A stretch of 64,000 nt of DNA, from assembly GCA_040385245.1 (NCBI GenBank), contig JAZKHT010000001.1, positions 558,001-622,000 on the forward strand. The letters run 5' to 3'. Source of the stretch: JAZKHT01 sp040385245. GTDB taxonomy: Bacteria > Pseudomonadota > Alphaproteobacteria > Rhodobacterales > Rhodobacteraceae. Positions 1-7,587 of this stretch are shown one piece after another. The position numbers were made by a program, and so were the translations under genes. The notes beneath the pieces were generated by a model that made no database searches, was not told where the DNA came from, and worked only from the letters and a program-made list of their open reading frames with translations. The stretch's first letter is position 1. Every line of letters begins with the position of its first letter.

Positions 1-76
1 CATCATTTTGATCGGCCTTGTATCCTTCATGGTAACGACGAAAATTCCCGCCCCGGACACCGGGGGTGCTGAATGA
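1..76 (+). CDS. ABC transporter permease, C-terminal fragment
   Basis: Only the last 24 codons lie in the window. They read as a hydrophobic segment (IILIGLVSFMVTTKIPAP) followed by a short polar tail, which fits the last membrane helix of an inner-membrane sugar ABC permease. The stop overlaps the start of the following ATPase gene as ATGA, so the two are translationally coupled. The permease assignment rests on this hydrophobic end and on the two CUT1-type ATPases that follow. The family cannot be fixed from so short a piece. Confidence 0.5.
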   Translation, partial: IILIGLVSFMVTTKIPAPDTGGAE

Positions 77-1158
77 CCCAGATCGAACTGCGCGGCATCG
101 ACAAGCATTTCGGCCCGGTCCATGTCATCAACAACGTCAACCTGACGGTGCAAGACCGCGAATTCGTGGTGTTTCTGGGCCAATCCGGATGCGGCAAGAC
201 CACGACCTTGCGCGCCATTGCCGGGTTGGAAACCATTGACTCGGGCCAGATTCTGATCGGCGGCACCCCGGTTCACATGCTGAAGCCCGAGGCGCGGGAT
301 GTGGCTTTCGTGTTTCAATCCTTTGCGCTTTATCCGCATCTGACGGTCTATGAAAACATGGCCTTTCCGCTGCGCGCCGTGGGCACGCCCAAGTCGCAGG
401 TCGATCAGACCGTGCGCCGTGTGGCGGACGTGTTGCAGATCGGCGCGCTGCTGGGGCGTCGCCCTTCGGCGCTGTCGGGGGGGGATTTGCAGCGTGTCGC
501 CATCGGCCGTGCGCTGGTGCGCAATCCAAAGGCGATGCTGATGGACGAACCCATCGGCAGCCTTGATGCCAAGTTGCGTGAAGAAATGCGGGTAGAGTTG
601 AAACGCCTGCATGTCGAACAGGGATCGACCACCATCTATGTAACGCATGACCAGATCGAGGCGATGGCGCTGGCCGACCGCATCGTCGTCATGCACGCCG
701 GTGTGCTGCAACAGGTGGGCACACCCGAACAGGTCTACGCCAACCCGGTCAACTTGTTTGTCGCGCAATTCGTGGGATCACCGGTGATGAACGTGGTCGA
801 TGTCACCTTGTCCGCCGGACGCATCACCCCTGTCGGCACCGACCACGGCTTTGACGTGCCGCCCGTGCTGACCGATCAGGTCCGCCAATCCGGCCCCCTG
901 TCGCTGGGCATCCGGCCCGAGGCGATCGAGCTGTCGCTGACGCCAGAGCCGGGCTTTACCCCGGCCGACGCGCATATCATCGAACCCCTTGGGTCGCATG
1001 ACATCGTGGACGTGCGCCTTGGCCCGGCGCTGCTGCGCGTGCGGACACGGTCGGGCGTGGTGGCAAAGCCGGGCACGCCGGTGTGGCTGCGGCTGGATGC
1101 ACAGCGGTTGCATCTGTTCGACACGGCCACCGGCCAATCCCTGGGGGTCACAGTCTGA
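73..1158 (+). CDS. Sugar ABC transporter ATP-binding protein 1 (CUT1/MalK-UgpC type, variant signature)
   Basis: Cytoplasmic ATPase of a carbohydrate importer, 361 residues, the usual length for the MalK/UgpC family. Walker A is GQSGCGKTT (36-44), the Q-loop lies in VFQSFALYPHL (80-90), Walker B is MLMDEP (155-160) with catalytic Glu159, the switch His is His192, and a TOBE-like C-terminal half follows. The signature is LSGGD (134-138) rather than LSGGQ, and the D-loop region reads PIGSLDA rather than PLSNLDA, so this subunit departs from consensus more than its partner. It overlaps the upstream permease by ATGA and the next ATPase by TGATG. Paired distinct ATPases suggest a heterodimeric motor of the kind known from GlpS/GlpT. 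Confidence 0.93.
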   Translation: MTQIELRGIDKHFGPVHVINNVNLTVQDREFVVFLGQSGCGKTTTLRAIAGLETIDSGQILIGGTPVHMLKPEARDVAFVFQSFALYPHLTVYENMAFPLRAVGTPKSQVDQTVRRVADVLQIGALLGRRPSALSGGDLQRVAIGRALVRNPKAMLMDEPIGSLDAKLREEMRVELKRLHVEQGSTTIYVTHDQIEAMALADRIVVMHAGVLQQVGTPEQVYANPVNLFVAQFVGSPVMNVVDVTLSAGRITPVGTDHGFDVPPVLTDQVRQSGPLSLGIRPEAIELSLTPEPGFTPADAHIIEPLGSHDIVDVRLGPALLRVRTRSGVVAKPGTPVWLRLDAQRLHLFDTATGQSLGVTV

Positions 1159-2222
1159 TGGCGCATATCGAACTTCGCGGCGTGACAAAGGCCTATGGCG
1201 CGGTAAAGGCGCTGGATGATGTCAGTCTGGATATTGCCGACGGTCAATTCTTTGTGCTGCTGGGCGAAACCGGGGCGGGCAAGACCACGACGTTGCGCCT
1301 GATCGCAGGTCTGGACAAGCCGACGGCGGGGCAAGTTTTCATCGACGGGAAGGATGTAACGGGCTGGGGGGCTGCGGAACGCGATGTGGCGCTGGTCTTG
1401 CAGCAATATTCGCTTTATCCGCGCTATACCGTGCGGCAAAACCTTGAATTCCCGCTGAAATCCCCGATCCGACAGACGCCGCAGGCAGAAATGGACGCCC
1501 GCATCGCCCGGGTTGCCCGCACCCTGCGGATCGAACACCTGCTGGACCGCAAGACCGACCGGCTGTCGGGGGGCGAGATGCAGCGCGTGTCCATCGGGCG
1601 CGCCATTGTGCGCAATCCGCAGGTGTTCCTGATGGACGAACCCCTGTCCGCGCTTGACGCCAAACTGCGCGAGGCGCTGCGGGCGGAATTGAAAGACCTG
1701 CAAATGAATCTGGGCGAGACTTTCCTGTTCGTCACCCATGATCAGGTCGAGGCGATGTCGATGGGCGACCGGATCGGCGTTCTGAACAAGGGCCGTCTCG
1801 TGCAGGTCGGCACCCCGCACGAGATTTACACCAACCCCTGCAACACCTTTGTCGCCCGCGCCGTCGGCACCCCCGCGATGAACCTGTTACCTGGGCAGGC
1901 GCAGGGCGGACATGCGCTGGTGTCGGGCGGTCTGTCGCTGGCCTATGCGGGGGGCGGTGACGGGCGGGCGCTGATCTTTGGCATCAGGCCCGAAGACCTG
2001 CACATCGAACCGGGCGGCCCCGCGCGGGCGCAGGTGGTCGATGTGGAAAACCACGGCGTCGAAAAGATCGTGACGATGATGGCAGGTGGGCATCAGTTGC
2101 GCGCCACCGTGCCGGTCAACCTGGCTGTGGCCAAGGATCAGACGGTGCACTTTGGCTGGAACCCCGCGCGGGTGGTGGCCTTTGACGCAGGCACAGGCCG
2201 GGCCTTGCGTCACGGCGGATAG
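1158..2222 (+). CDS. Sugar ABC transporter ATP-binding protein 2 (CUT1 type)
   Basis: Second ATPase of the same importer, 354 residues. The ATG overlaps the upstream stop as TGATG, which decides the start over an in-frame upstream extension. Walker A is GETGAGKTT, the Q-loop region VLQQYSLYP, the signature LSGGEMQRV, and Walker B FLMDEPLSALDAKLR followed by THDQVEAMSM carrying the switch His. The C-terminal part is a TOBE-type regulatory domain ending in RALRHGG. It is the more canonical member of the pair. It is the last plus-strand gene before the convergent dehydrogenase, whose stop lies only 3 bases away. The cargo is unknown; the neighbouring enzymes suggest a ketose or sugar acid. Confidence 0.93.
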   Translation: MAHIELRGVTKAYGAVKALDDVSLDIADGQFFVLLGETGAGKTTTLRLIAGLDKPTAGQVFIDGKDVTGWGAAERDVALVLQQYSLYPRYTVRQNLEFPLKSPIRQTPQAEMDARIARVARTLRIEHLLDRKTDRLSGGEMQRVSIGRAIVRNPQVFLMDEPLSALDAKLREALRAELKDLQMNLGETFLFVTHDQVEAMSMGDRIGVLNKGRLVQVGTPHEIYTNPCNTFVARAVGTPAMNLLPGQAQGGHALVSGGLSLAYAGGGDGRALIFGIRPEDLHIEPGGPARAQVVDVENHGVEKIVTMMAGGHQLRATVPVNLAVAKDQTVHFGWNPARVVAFDAGTGRALRHGG

Positions 2223-2225
2223 GCG

Positions 2226-3185
2226 TCAGAACCGCGCGCGATACGTGGGCAGCACGGCGGGATTGCACAGGTTCAGCGGCAATCCGCCGTCCAGTATCCG
2301 AAACACCTCGTCCGCCGCGCCGGTGCCCATGCGCAACATGCTGTCTTCGGTGATCCCCGCCATGTGCGGCGTCAGGATCACGTTGTCCATGCCGAACAAC
2401 GGGTCATCCATCGGCAAGGGCTGGGTGTCGAACACGTCCAGCGCCGCCCCGAGTATCCGCCCCGCGCGCAGGGCATCGGTCAGCGCGGCCTGATCCACCA
2501 CCGGCCCGCGCGAAACGTTGATCAGAACGGCATCGCGCTTCATCCTGCCGATCCGCGCGGCGGAAATCACCCCGCGCGTCGCATCGTTCAGCGGGCAGCA
2601 CAGCGCCAGAACGTCCGACTTTGCCACCAGACCGTCCAGCGTCACCGGTGCCACCCCGTCGGGCAGGCTATCCGCGCGCGGAGTGCTGGCGATGACGTCC
2701 ATCCCCATCGCCACAGCCACCCGGTGCAGGGCACGGCCCACATTGCCAAAGCCGAGTATCCCAAGCGTCGCCCCGCCCATATCGCGCCCGTGGTCCGAAA
2801 ACGCCCGCCCCGCCGCCCAGCCATCGCGGCGCAGGGCGGCGTCCATCCGGCGGAACTGGCGGCGCAGGGCAATTGCGGAAAAGATCACATGTTCGGCCAC
2901 CGTGGTCGCATTGGCCCCCGGCACATTCGCCACCAGCACCCCCGCCGCCGTGGCGGCATCGACCGGGATCATGTCCAAGCCAGCGCCGTGGCGCACGGCG
3001 GCGCGCAACGCCTTGGCCGCACCGAAGTAATCCACAGGCACAGGCGCACGCACGATAATCACCTCGGCCCCCGTGCCTTCGGACATGATCGCCGCCGCCG
3101 TGGGGCTGGAGGCAACGACGTACTTCCCCCGCGCCATCAACCGCGCTGTCACATCGGGGTGCAGGGGATGGGTGGAAAAGATCAT
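2226..3185 (-). CDS. D-isomer-specific 2-hydroxyacid dehydrogenase, Gln in place of catalytic Glu
   Basis: NAD(P)-dependent oxidoreductase of the 2-hydroxyacid dehydrogenase family, 319 residues. The Rossmann motif is GFGNVG (145-150), the catalytic Arg is in NVSRGPVVD (Arg226), and the catalytic His in LTPHMAG (His274). At the position where PGDH-type enzymes carry the acid of the His-Glu pair the sequence reads VFDTQPL, giving Gln255. Formate dehydrogenase also pairs His with Gln, so activity is plausible with altered pH behaviour or substrate. The ATG overlaps the upstream GntR stop as ATGA, which fixes the start. It is the last gene of a four-gene minus operon for sugar or sugar-acid catabolism; substrate unknown. 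Confidence 0.88.
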   Translation of the reverse strand: MIFSTHPLHPDVTARLMARGKYVVASSPTAAAIMSEGTGAEVIIVRAPVPVDYFGAAKALRAAVRHGAGLDMIPVDAATAAGVLVANVPGANATTVAEHVIFSAIALRRQFRRMDAALRRDGWAAGRAFSDHGRDMGGATLGILGFGNVGRALHRVAVAMGMDVIASTPRADSLPDGVAPVTLDGLVAKSDVLALCCPLNDATRGVISAARIGRMKRDAVLINVSRGPVVDQAALTDALRAGRILGAALDVFDTQPLPMDDPLFGMDNVILTPHMAGITEDSMLRMGTGAADEVFRILDGGLPLNLCNPAVLPTYRARF

Positions 3186-3874
3186 TCCTCGGCCCTGTTG
3201 CCCGTGATCAGGCCCTTCCAATAGCTTTCGGCCCCCTGCAAATGCGCGCTCATCAACGCTTGGGCCAGATTGGCATCGCGGCGCACCAGCGCCTCATAGA
3301 TCTGGATGTGTTCGGCGTTCGATTTGATGCAGCGGTCGCGGTCGCCAAAATAGATCGGCAGGCGGCGTTCGCCCATGGCGTAATAGACGCTGCACACCTG
3401 ATAAAACACGCTGTTTTGTGTGGCGCGCACAATCTCCAGATGGAAATCACGGTCTTCGTCCGCCAACAATTCCCCCCGCGCCAGCCGCTGTTCGGACCGG
3501 TCCAGAATTTCGCGCAGGCGGGCAAAGTTTTCGTCCGTTGCCCGTGCGCTGGCCAGTTCTGCCGCCTTGATCTCGTGGATCTTGCGCAGCTCCACCGCCT
3601 CGTAGATGCGGATCGGGTCCAGCGGCAGGCCCGCCTTGGCAAACAGCGCCAACGCCTCGACCGAGACGGTGCGCGTGGTCAGGTAGATGCCCGATTTCGC
3701 GCGGCGCTCGACGATGCGCATCGCCTCAAGGATCGCCAGCGTCTCGCGGATCTGCCCCCGGCTGACGCCGAAATGTTCGGCCAGTTCGCGTTCCGACGGG
3801 GTGCGCCCGCTGTCCTGATGCGACGAGGCGTAAAGATAGGCCGCAAGGTCAGGAAGCAGGTTCTTTTCCGACAT
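3182..3874 (-). CDS. GntR-family transcriptional regulator, FadR/FCD subfamily
   Basis: DNA-binding regulator of 230 residues. The N-terminal winged helix-turn-helix reads TPSERELAEHFGVSRGQ and continues through an RETLAILEAM recognition helix. The all-helical remainder is typical of an FCD ligand-binding domain. The start was placed at MSEKNLL; the longer open frame upstream is antisense-type sequence inside the enolase gene. It sits third in the operon, two bases after the enolase stop and overlapping the dehydrogenase start by ATGA, so it is probably co-expressed with its targets. The 15-bp palindrome at 6214-6228 matches the TNGTNNNACNA pattern of this subfamily and is the likely operator. 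The effector is probably a pathway sugar acid. Confidence 0.88.
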   Translation of the reverse strand: MSEKNLLPDLAAYLYASSHQDSGRTPSERELAEHFGVSRGQIRETLAILEAMRIVERRAKSGIYLTTRTVSVEALALFAKAGLPLDPIRIYEAVELRKIHEIKAAELASARATDENFARLREILDRSEQRLARGELLADEDRDFHLEIVRATQNSVFYQVCSVYYAMGERRLPIYFGDRDRCIKSNAEHIQIYEALVRRDANLAQALMSAHLQGAESYWKGLITGNRAEE

Positions 3875-3876
3875 CT

Positions 3877-5046
3877 TCACCTTGTCCTTGCATGGGCACC
3901 AACAAACGCCTCGGATATCGAAAATCCAAGGCCCGGTCCATCCGGGATGGCCACCATGCCGTCTGCTGCGACAACGCGGCCCTCGATCAGGTCGTGGATC
4001 ATCGGGTTTGCGCCGCAGGAATATTCGATCGTGAAACTGGCAGGGCTGGCAGCGCACAGATGCAGGCCCGCAAAGAAACACGGTGCCCCGGCCCACAGAT
4101 GCGGCGCAAACCGCAGATTGTGCGCAAGCGCCATGGCGGCAATCCGCATCCCTTCGGTGATCCCGCCGCAAAAGGCCGGATCGGGTTGCAGGATGTCGAC
4201 CGCCCGCGCCGCGATCAGATCGCGGAAATCATAGCGCGTGGTTTCGGATTCCCCGGCCGAAATCGGCACGCAGGTGGCGGCGCGGACCTCGGCCATGCCG
4301 GGCTTGTCGTCGCCTGTCACCGGTTCTTCGAACCAGGCAAGGTCGCAGTCCCGCACCATATGGGCAAAGCGCTTGGCGTCGGCGACGGAATAGGTGCCGT
4401 GCGCGTCAACCGCAATCTCGACCCCGGGGCCAAGGGCCGCGCGCGCGGCCCTGACCCGTGCCGCCGACACATGCGGCGCGCCGTCCATCACCCCCACCCG
4501 CATCTTGACGGCGCGAAAGCCGCCCATGTCGATGTAGGATTGCAGTTGCGCCCCGATCCCGGCCGCATCCGCCCACCCACCCGAGGCATAGGCAGGCAGC
4601 CGGTCCGCCTTGCGCCCGCCCAGCAGTTGCCAGACGGGTTGGTTCAGGTGCTTGCCCAGAATGTCCCAAAGGGCAATATCAACGGCGGAAATCGCGGCCA
4701 CCGTCAGGCCGCGCCGCGACAGGCCGGGCATCGAATGACCGGATGCTGCGGCAGAGTCCGCACGCACGCCGTTGTACAGCATTTCCCAGATCGCAGTGAT
4801 GTCGCCCGCATTGCGCCCGATCAACTGGGGGGCCACCTCGTGGTTCAGCAGATGCACCAGCGCCGCATATTGCCCCGCGCTGCCGGCCGCGTTCTTGCCT
4901 TCGCCCCAGCCCACCAGACCCGATGTGGTTTCGATCCGCAGAATCGCCGCGTCGAACGTGGTCAAAGTGCCAAAATCGCTGCGGTGCTGGCGCGCCGCCT
5001 CGATCGGGATACTGACCCACCACGCCTGAACTGACTTGATCCGCAT
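3877..5046 (-). CDS. Mandelate racemase / muconate lactonizing enzyme family protein (probable sugar-acid dehydratase)
   Basis: Enolase-superfamily enzyme of 389 residues that should abstract a proton next to a carboxylate. An N-terminal capping domain is followed by a TIM barrel with KMR (Lys181), metal ligands in VDAHG (Asp214), WFEEP (Glu240/241) and AGES (Glu266), then Asp289, His316 (APHLWAG) and Glu341. This residue set is mandelate-racemase-like, the group containing many acid-sugar dehydratases. An AGGAGG site five bases upstream fixes the ATG at 5046. It follows the epimerase-like gene by 57 bases and precedes the regulator. Substrate specificity cannot be read from the sequence; a C5 or C6 aldonate or ketose-derived acid is most likely. 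Confidence 0.87.
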   Translation of the reverse strand: MRIKSVQAWWVSIPIEAARQHRSDFGTLTTFDAAILRIETTSGLVGWGEGKNAAGSAGQYAALVHLLNHEVAPQLIGRNAGDITAIWEMLYNGVRADSAAASGHSMPGLSRRGLTVAAISAVDIALWDILGKHLNQPVWQLLGGRKADRLPAYASGGWADAAGIGAQLQSYIDMGGFRAVKMRVGVMDGAPHVSAARVRAARAALGPGVEIAVDAHGTYSVADAKRFAHMVRDCDLAWFEEPVTGDDKPGMAEVRAATCVPISAGESETTRYDFRDLIAARAVDILQPDPAFCGGITEGMRIAAMALAHNLRFAPHLWAGAPCFFAGLHLCAASPASFTIEYSCGANPMIHDLIEGRVVAADGMVAIPDGPGLGFSISEAFVGAHARTR

Positions 5047-5103
5047 CCGGTCCTCCTGACACAATCGGCCCCGGCGCGACCGTGCGCCGGGGGCGGGACG
5101 GGC

Positions 5104-5991
5104 CTAGCGGATCAGCGGCAACAGCGTTTCGGCGGTGATCCGCATCTGATCGTCATAAAAAGCCTCGGTCAGCAGGCTTGATCCGTGATCCTGGATGAAC
5201 TTCAACTGCTCGGGCGAGATGTCGACGGGATTGCGTTCCACCATATGCGGGTAGATCGCGGCGGGGGTGCGGTCGACGGGGGCCACGAATTCGTTCGTCA
5301 GCGCGCCGTCATAGCCCACCTCGCGCAGGGTGGCGACGATCCGGGCCCAATCCAGATGGCCCAGACCCGCCGCAAAGCGGTTGTTGTCCGCGACGTGGAA
5401 ATCGAACAGCCGCTTTCCCGCAAGACGGATCGCGTCGTAGATGTTCGATTCCTCCATGTTCAGGTGATAGGCATCAAGGCACACCCCGCAATCGGGGTGC
5501 ACGGCATCGGCCAGCGCCAGCGCCTGCGCCGCGCGGTTGAAGAAATACGTCTCGAACCGGTTCAACGGCTCGATGGCGACGCGCACACCTACCTTTTGCG
5601 CATGGGCGAAGCATTCCCTGGTGGCATCGACCACCCATTTCCATTCTTCTTCCTCGGTCGCATCGGGCACGACCTTGCCGACGGTCGCAGGCACCAGGGT
5701 GATGATCTCGCCCTCCAGTTCCGATACCATGGTCAGGACCGACTTGACGTAATCGACCGACCGGGCGCGCTGGCCTTCATCTTTGGCGGCAAGGTTCCGC
5801 TCTCCCAGCGTCAGGGTGACGGCACCCCAGCAGCGGATGCCGTGTTCCTTTAACAGGGCGCGGGTTTCCTTGACGTCATATTGCGCAGGCTCGCCCGAGA
5901 TTTCGATGCTTTCATAGCCGTACTTCTTGATGCGCCGCAGGGTGACCGCCAGCGGTTCGGCCCGCATCCAGTTATGAGTGGAAAGATGCAT
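5104..5991 (-). CDS. Sugar phosphate isomerase/epimerase-like TIM barrel (ketose 3-epimerase type), first gene of operon
   Basis: Cytoplasmic metal-dependent TIM barrel of 295 residues in the AP-endonuclease-2/xylose-isomerase-like family. The residues equivalent to the D-tagatose 3-epimerase metal site are visible: IEPLNRFE (Glu141 and Glu147), CLDAYH (Asp173, His176), FHVADNNR (His199, Arg205) and NEFVAP (Glu234). The ATG at 5991 lies five bases after an AGGGGG ribosome-binding site; a TTG just upstream is less likely. It is the promoter-proximal gene of the minus operon with the enolase, GntR regulator and dehydrogenase, and lies back to back with a related gene at 6301. The pair may interconvert ketose epimers. 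The precise sugar is not identifiable. Confidence 0.82.
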   Translation of the reverse strand: MHLSTHNWMRAEPLAVTLRRIKKYGYESIEISGEPAQYDVKETRALLKEHGIRCWGAVTLTLGERNLAAKDEGQRARSVDYVKSVLTMVSELEGEIITLVPATVGKVVPDATEEEEWKWVVDATRECFAHAQKVGVRVAIEPLNRFETYFFNRAAQALALADAVHPDCGVCLDAYHLNMEESNIYDAIRLAGKRLFDFHVADNNRFAAGLGHLDWARIVATLREVGYDGALTNEFVAPVDRTPAAIYPHMVERNPVDISPEQLKFIQDHGSSLLTEAFYDDQMRITAETLLPLIR

Positions 5992-6300
5992 CAATTCCCC
6001 CTGTTTTTCATGCGATGGCCCGACAGTCCTGCCCCGTGTGGCGCGTTTTCTGGCTGGACCAGATTTTCCTGATCAACAGTTAGCGGAAAGAGGTCCGTTT
6101 CGCAAGATCGCTGAAAAAGGTCCGCAGAAATTGATTTAAATATCTGTTTTGATAGAGTAAAAGGTATTTTCCCCATCCTTTGATCGCCCTGTGACATTGC
6201 CCTGTCGTCCTTTTTTGGTAATACCAAACGTCGATTGACTCGTTGACGTCCGCGCCAACAGGCGAAAGGATGGCAGATCAGGCAACTGGGGGATCGTCGG
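5992..6300. other. Divergent promoter region between the two epimerase-like genes
   Basis: This 309-base gap separates the minus operon from the plus gene at 6301. It is clearly richer in A+T than its surroundings (for example around 6130-6175), as expected for a bidirectional promoter. It contains one strong symmetrical site, listed separately at 6214-6228. On the plus strand a weak sigma70-like pair, TTGATT near 6131 and TAGAGT about 16 bases further, can be proposed but not supported strongly. No convincing small ORF or hairpin terminator was seen. Confidence 0.6.
6214..6228. promoter_or_regulatory. Putative operator for the GntR/FadR-type regulator
   Basis: TTTGGTAATACCAAA is a perfect 15-bp inverted repeat around a single central A. 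Its core TGGTAATACCA fits TNGTNNNACNA, the half-site pattern known for FadR/FCD-type GntR proteins. It lies 72 bases before the plus-strand start at 6301 and about 220 bases before the minus operon encoding a GntR/FCD regulator, so one regulator could control both directions. The palindrome is directly visible; its link to the regulator is inference. Confidence 0.7.
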
Positions 6301-7149
6301 ATGAAAATCGGCATGTGCATGTTTTTGTGGACCACGCACGTCACACCCGAACACGAGCCCTTGCTGCGCGATATCAAGGCCACCGGGTTTGACGGGGTCG
6401 AGGTGCCGATTTTCACCGGTGATATCGATCACTACGCGCGTCTGGGCGATCTGCTGGACCGGATCGGCCTGCAACGCACCGCCGTTTCCGCCATGGGTGA
6501 TCCGGCGATGAACCTGATCGGGGATGACGCCGCCCGCGCGGCGGGGCTGGCCTATATGCGCCACGTCATCGACTGCACGCAGGCGCTGGGCGCAAACCGT
6601 CTTGCCGGGCCGCTGCATTCCACGTTGGGGCATTTCACCGGCAGTGGTCCGACAGGTCAGGAAATCGACCGCTCCATCCAGTCACAACGCGCCATTGGCG
6701 ATCATGCGGCAACGCGCGGCGTGACAGTGGCGCTAGAGGCGCTGAACCGCTTTGAGTGCTATCTTCTGAACACCATGCAGGCGTTGTCGGACCACATCGA
6801 CGCCATCGATCATCCGAACATCCGGGCGATGTACGACACCTTTCACGCCAATATCGAAGAAGCCGACCCGATCAGCGCCTTTACCCGGCATCACCGCAAT
6901 ATCGCGCATGTCCACATTTCTGAAAATGACCGGGGTGTTCCGGGTCGGGGCAACATCCCGTGGGACGAAACGTTTCAGGCGCTGCGCGCCTCAGGCTATG
7001 ACGGTTGGCTCACGATCGAGGCGTTCGGGCGCGGCCTGCCCGACCTTGCGGCGGCGACCAAAGTCTGGCGGGATTTCGCGGAATCACCGCAGGCGGTTTA
7101 CCGCGACGGGTTCCGCCACATCCGGTCCGGCTGGGCCATGGCAGGCTGA
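6301..7149 (+). CDS. D-tagatose/D-allulose 3-epimerase-like sugar epimerase
   Basis: TIM-barrel enzyme of 282 residues resembling ketose 3-epimerases, which move a proton at C3 using a divalent metal. The site is complete: ALEALNRFE (Glu146, Glu152), MYDTFH (Asp179, His182), HVHISENDRG (His205, Arg211) and LTIEAFG (Glu240). A GGGGGA site precedes the ATG. It is divergent from the operon holding a related barrel protein, the enolase and the dehydrogenase, with a shared operator candidate between. Together with the ABC importer it likely feeds an unusual ketose into central metabolism. Hydroxypyruvate isomerase-like activity is an alternative within the same fold. Confidence 0.83.
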   Translation: MKIGMCMFLWTTHVTPEHEPLLRDIKATGFDGVEVPIFTGDIDHYARLGDLLDRIGLQRTAVSAMGDPAMNLIGDDAARAAGLAYMRHVIDCTQALGANRLAGPLHSTLGHFTGSGPTGQEIDRSIQSQRAIGDHAATRGVTVALEALNRFECYLLNTMQALSDHIDAIDHPNIRAMYDTFHANIEEADPISAFTRHHRNIAHVHISENDRGVPGRGNIPWDETFQALRASGYDGWLTIEAFGRGLPDLAAATKVWRDFAESPQAVYRDGFRHIRSGWAMAG

Positions 7150-7197
7150 TTGATCCAGGTCAGCGCGCAGCGATCCGCACCGGCGTAGCCTGCACGT

Positions 7198-7587
7198 ATG
7201 GGACAGGCGCTGAAATCCGGCTTGATCTACTTTGGCGCGGTTTTTGCCGTCGCTTTCGCCTTTGGCACCCTGCGGACCCTGTTCATCGTCCCGCGCATCG
7301 GCCCGTTCTGGGCGGTGCTGATCGAGGTGCCGATCCTGCTGACCATCGCGTGGGTCATCCTTGGCCGGATACAGGCGCGTCCCCCTTTGACCTTGGGGCA
7401 GGCCGCCGTTGCAGGGGCCTTTGCCTTTGGGTTGCTGATGTGGGCCGAGGTCGCGCTTTCGGCGCTGCTGGCGGGGCGCAGCTTTTCGGAACATCTGGCG
7501 CTTTATGCCCGCCTGCCCGAACAGATCGGTCTGGCCGGGCAGATCGGTTTTGGCCTGCTGCCGATGCTGCGGACGGACCGTCGCTAG
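7198..7587 (+). CDS. Small integral membrane protein, function unknown
   Basis: A 129-residue protein with about four hydrophobic segments (roughly residues 8-30, 36-58, 66-92 and a weaker one near 110-124), so it should sit in the inner membrane. No catalytic motif was recognised. It starts 48 bases after the epimerase-like gene without a strong ribosome-binding site. Its stop shares the four bases CTAG with the stop of the convergent B12-binding gene. The frame is credible because of its membrane-protein composition and its exact stop against the next gene. It may be a conserved domain of unknown function. Confidence 0.65.
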   Translation: MGQALKSGLIYFGAVFAVAFAFGTLRTLFIVPRIGPFWAVLIEVPILLTIAWVILGRIQARPPLTLGQAAVAGAFAFGLLMWAEVALSALLAGRSFSEHLALYARLPEQIGLAGQIGFGLLPMLRTDRR

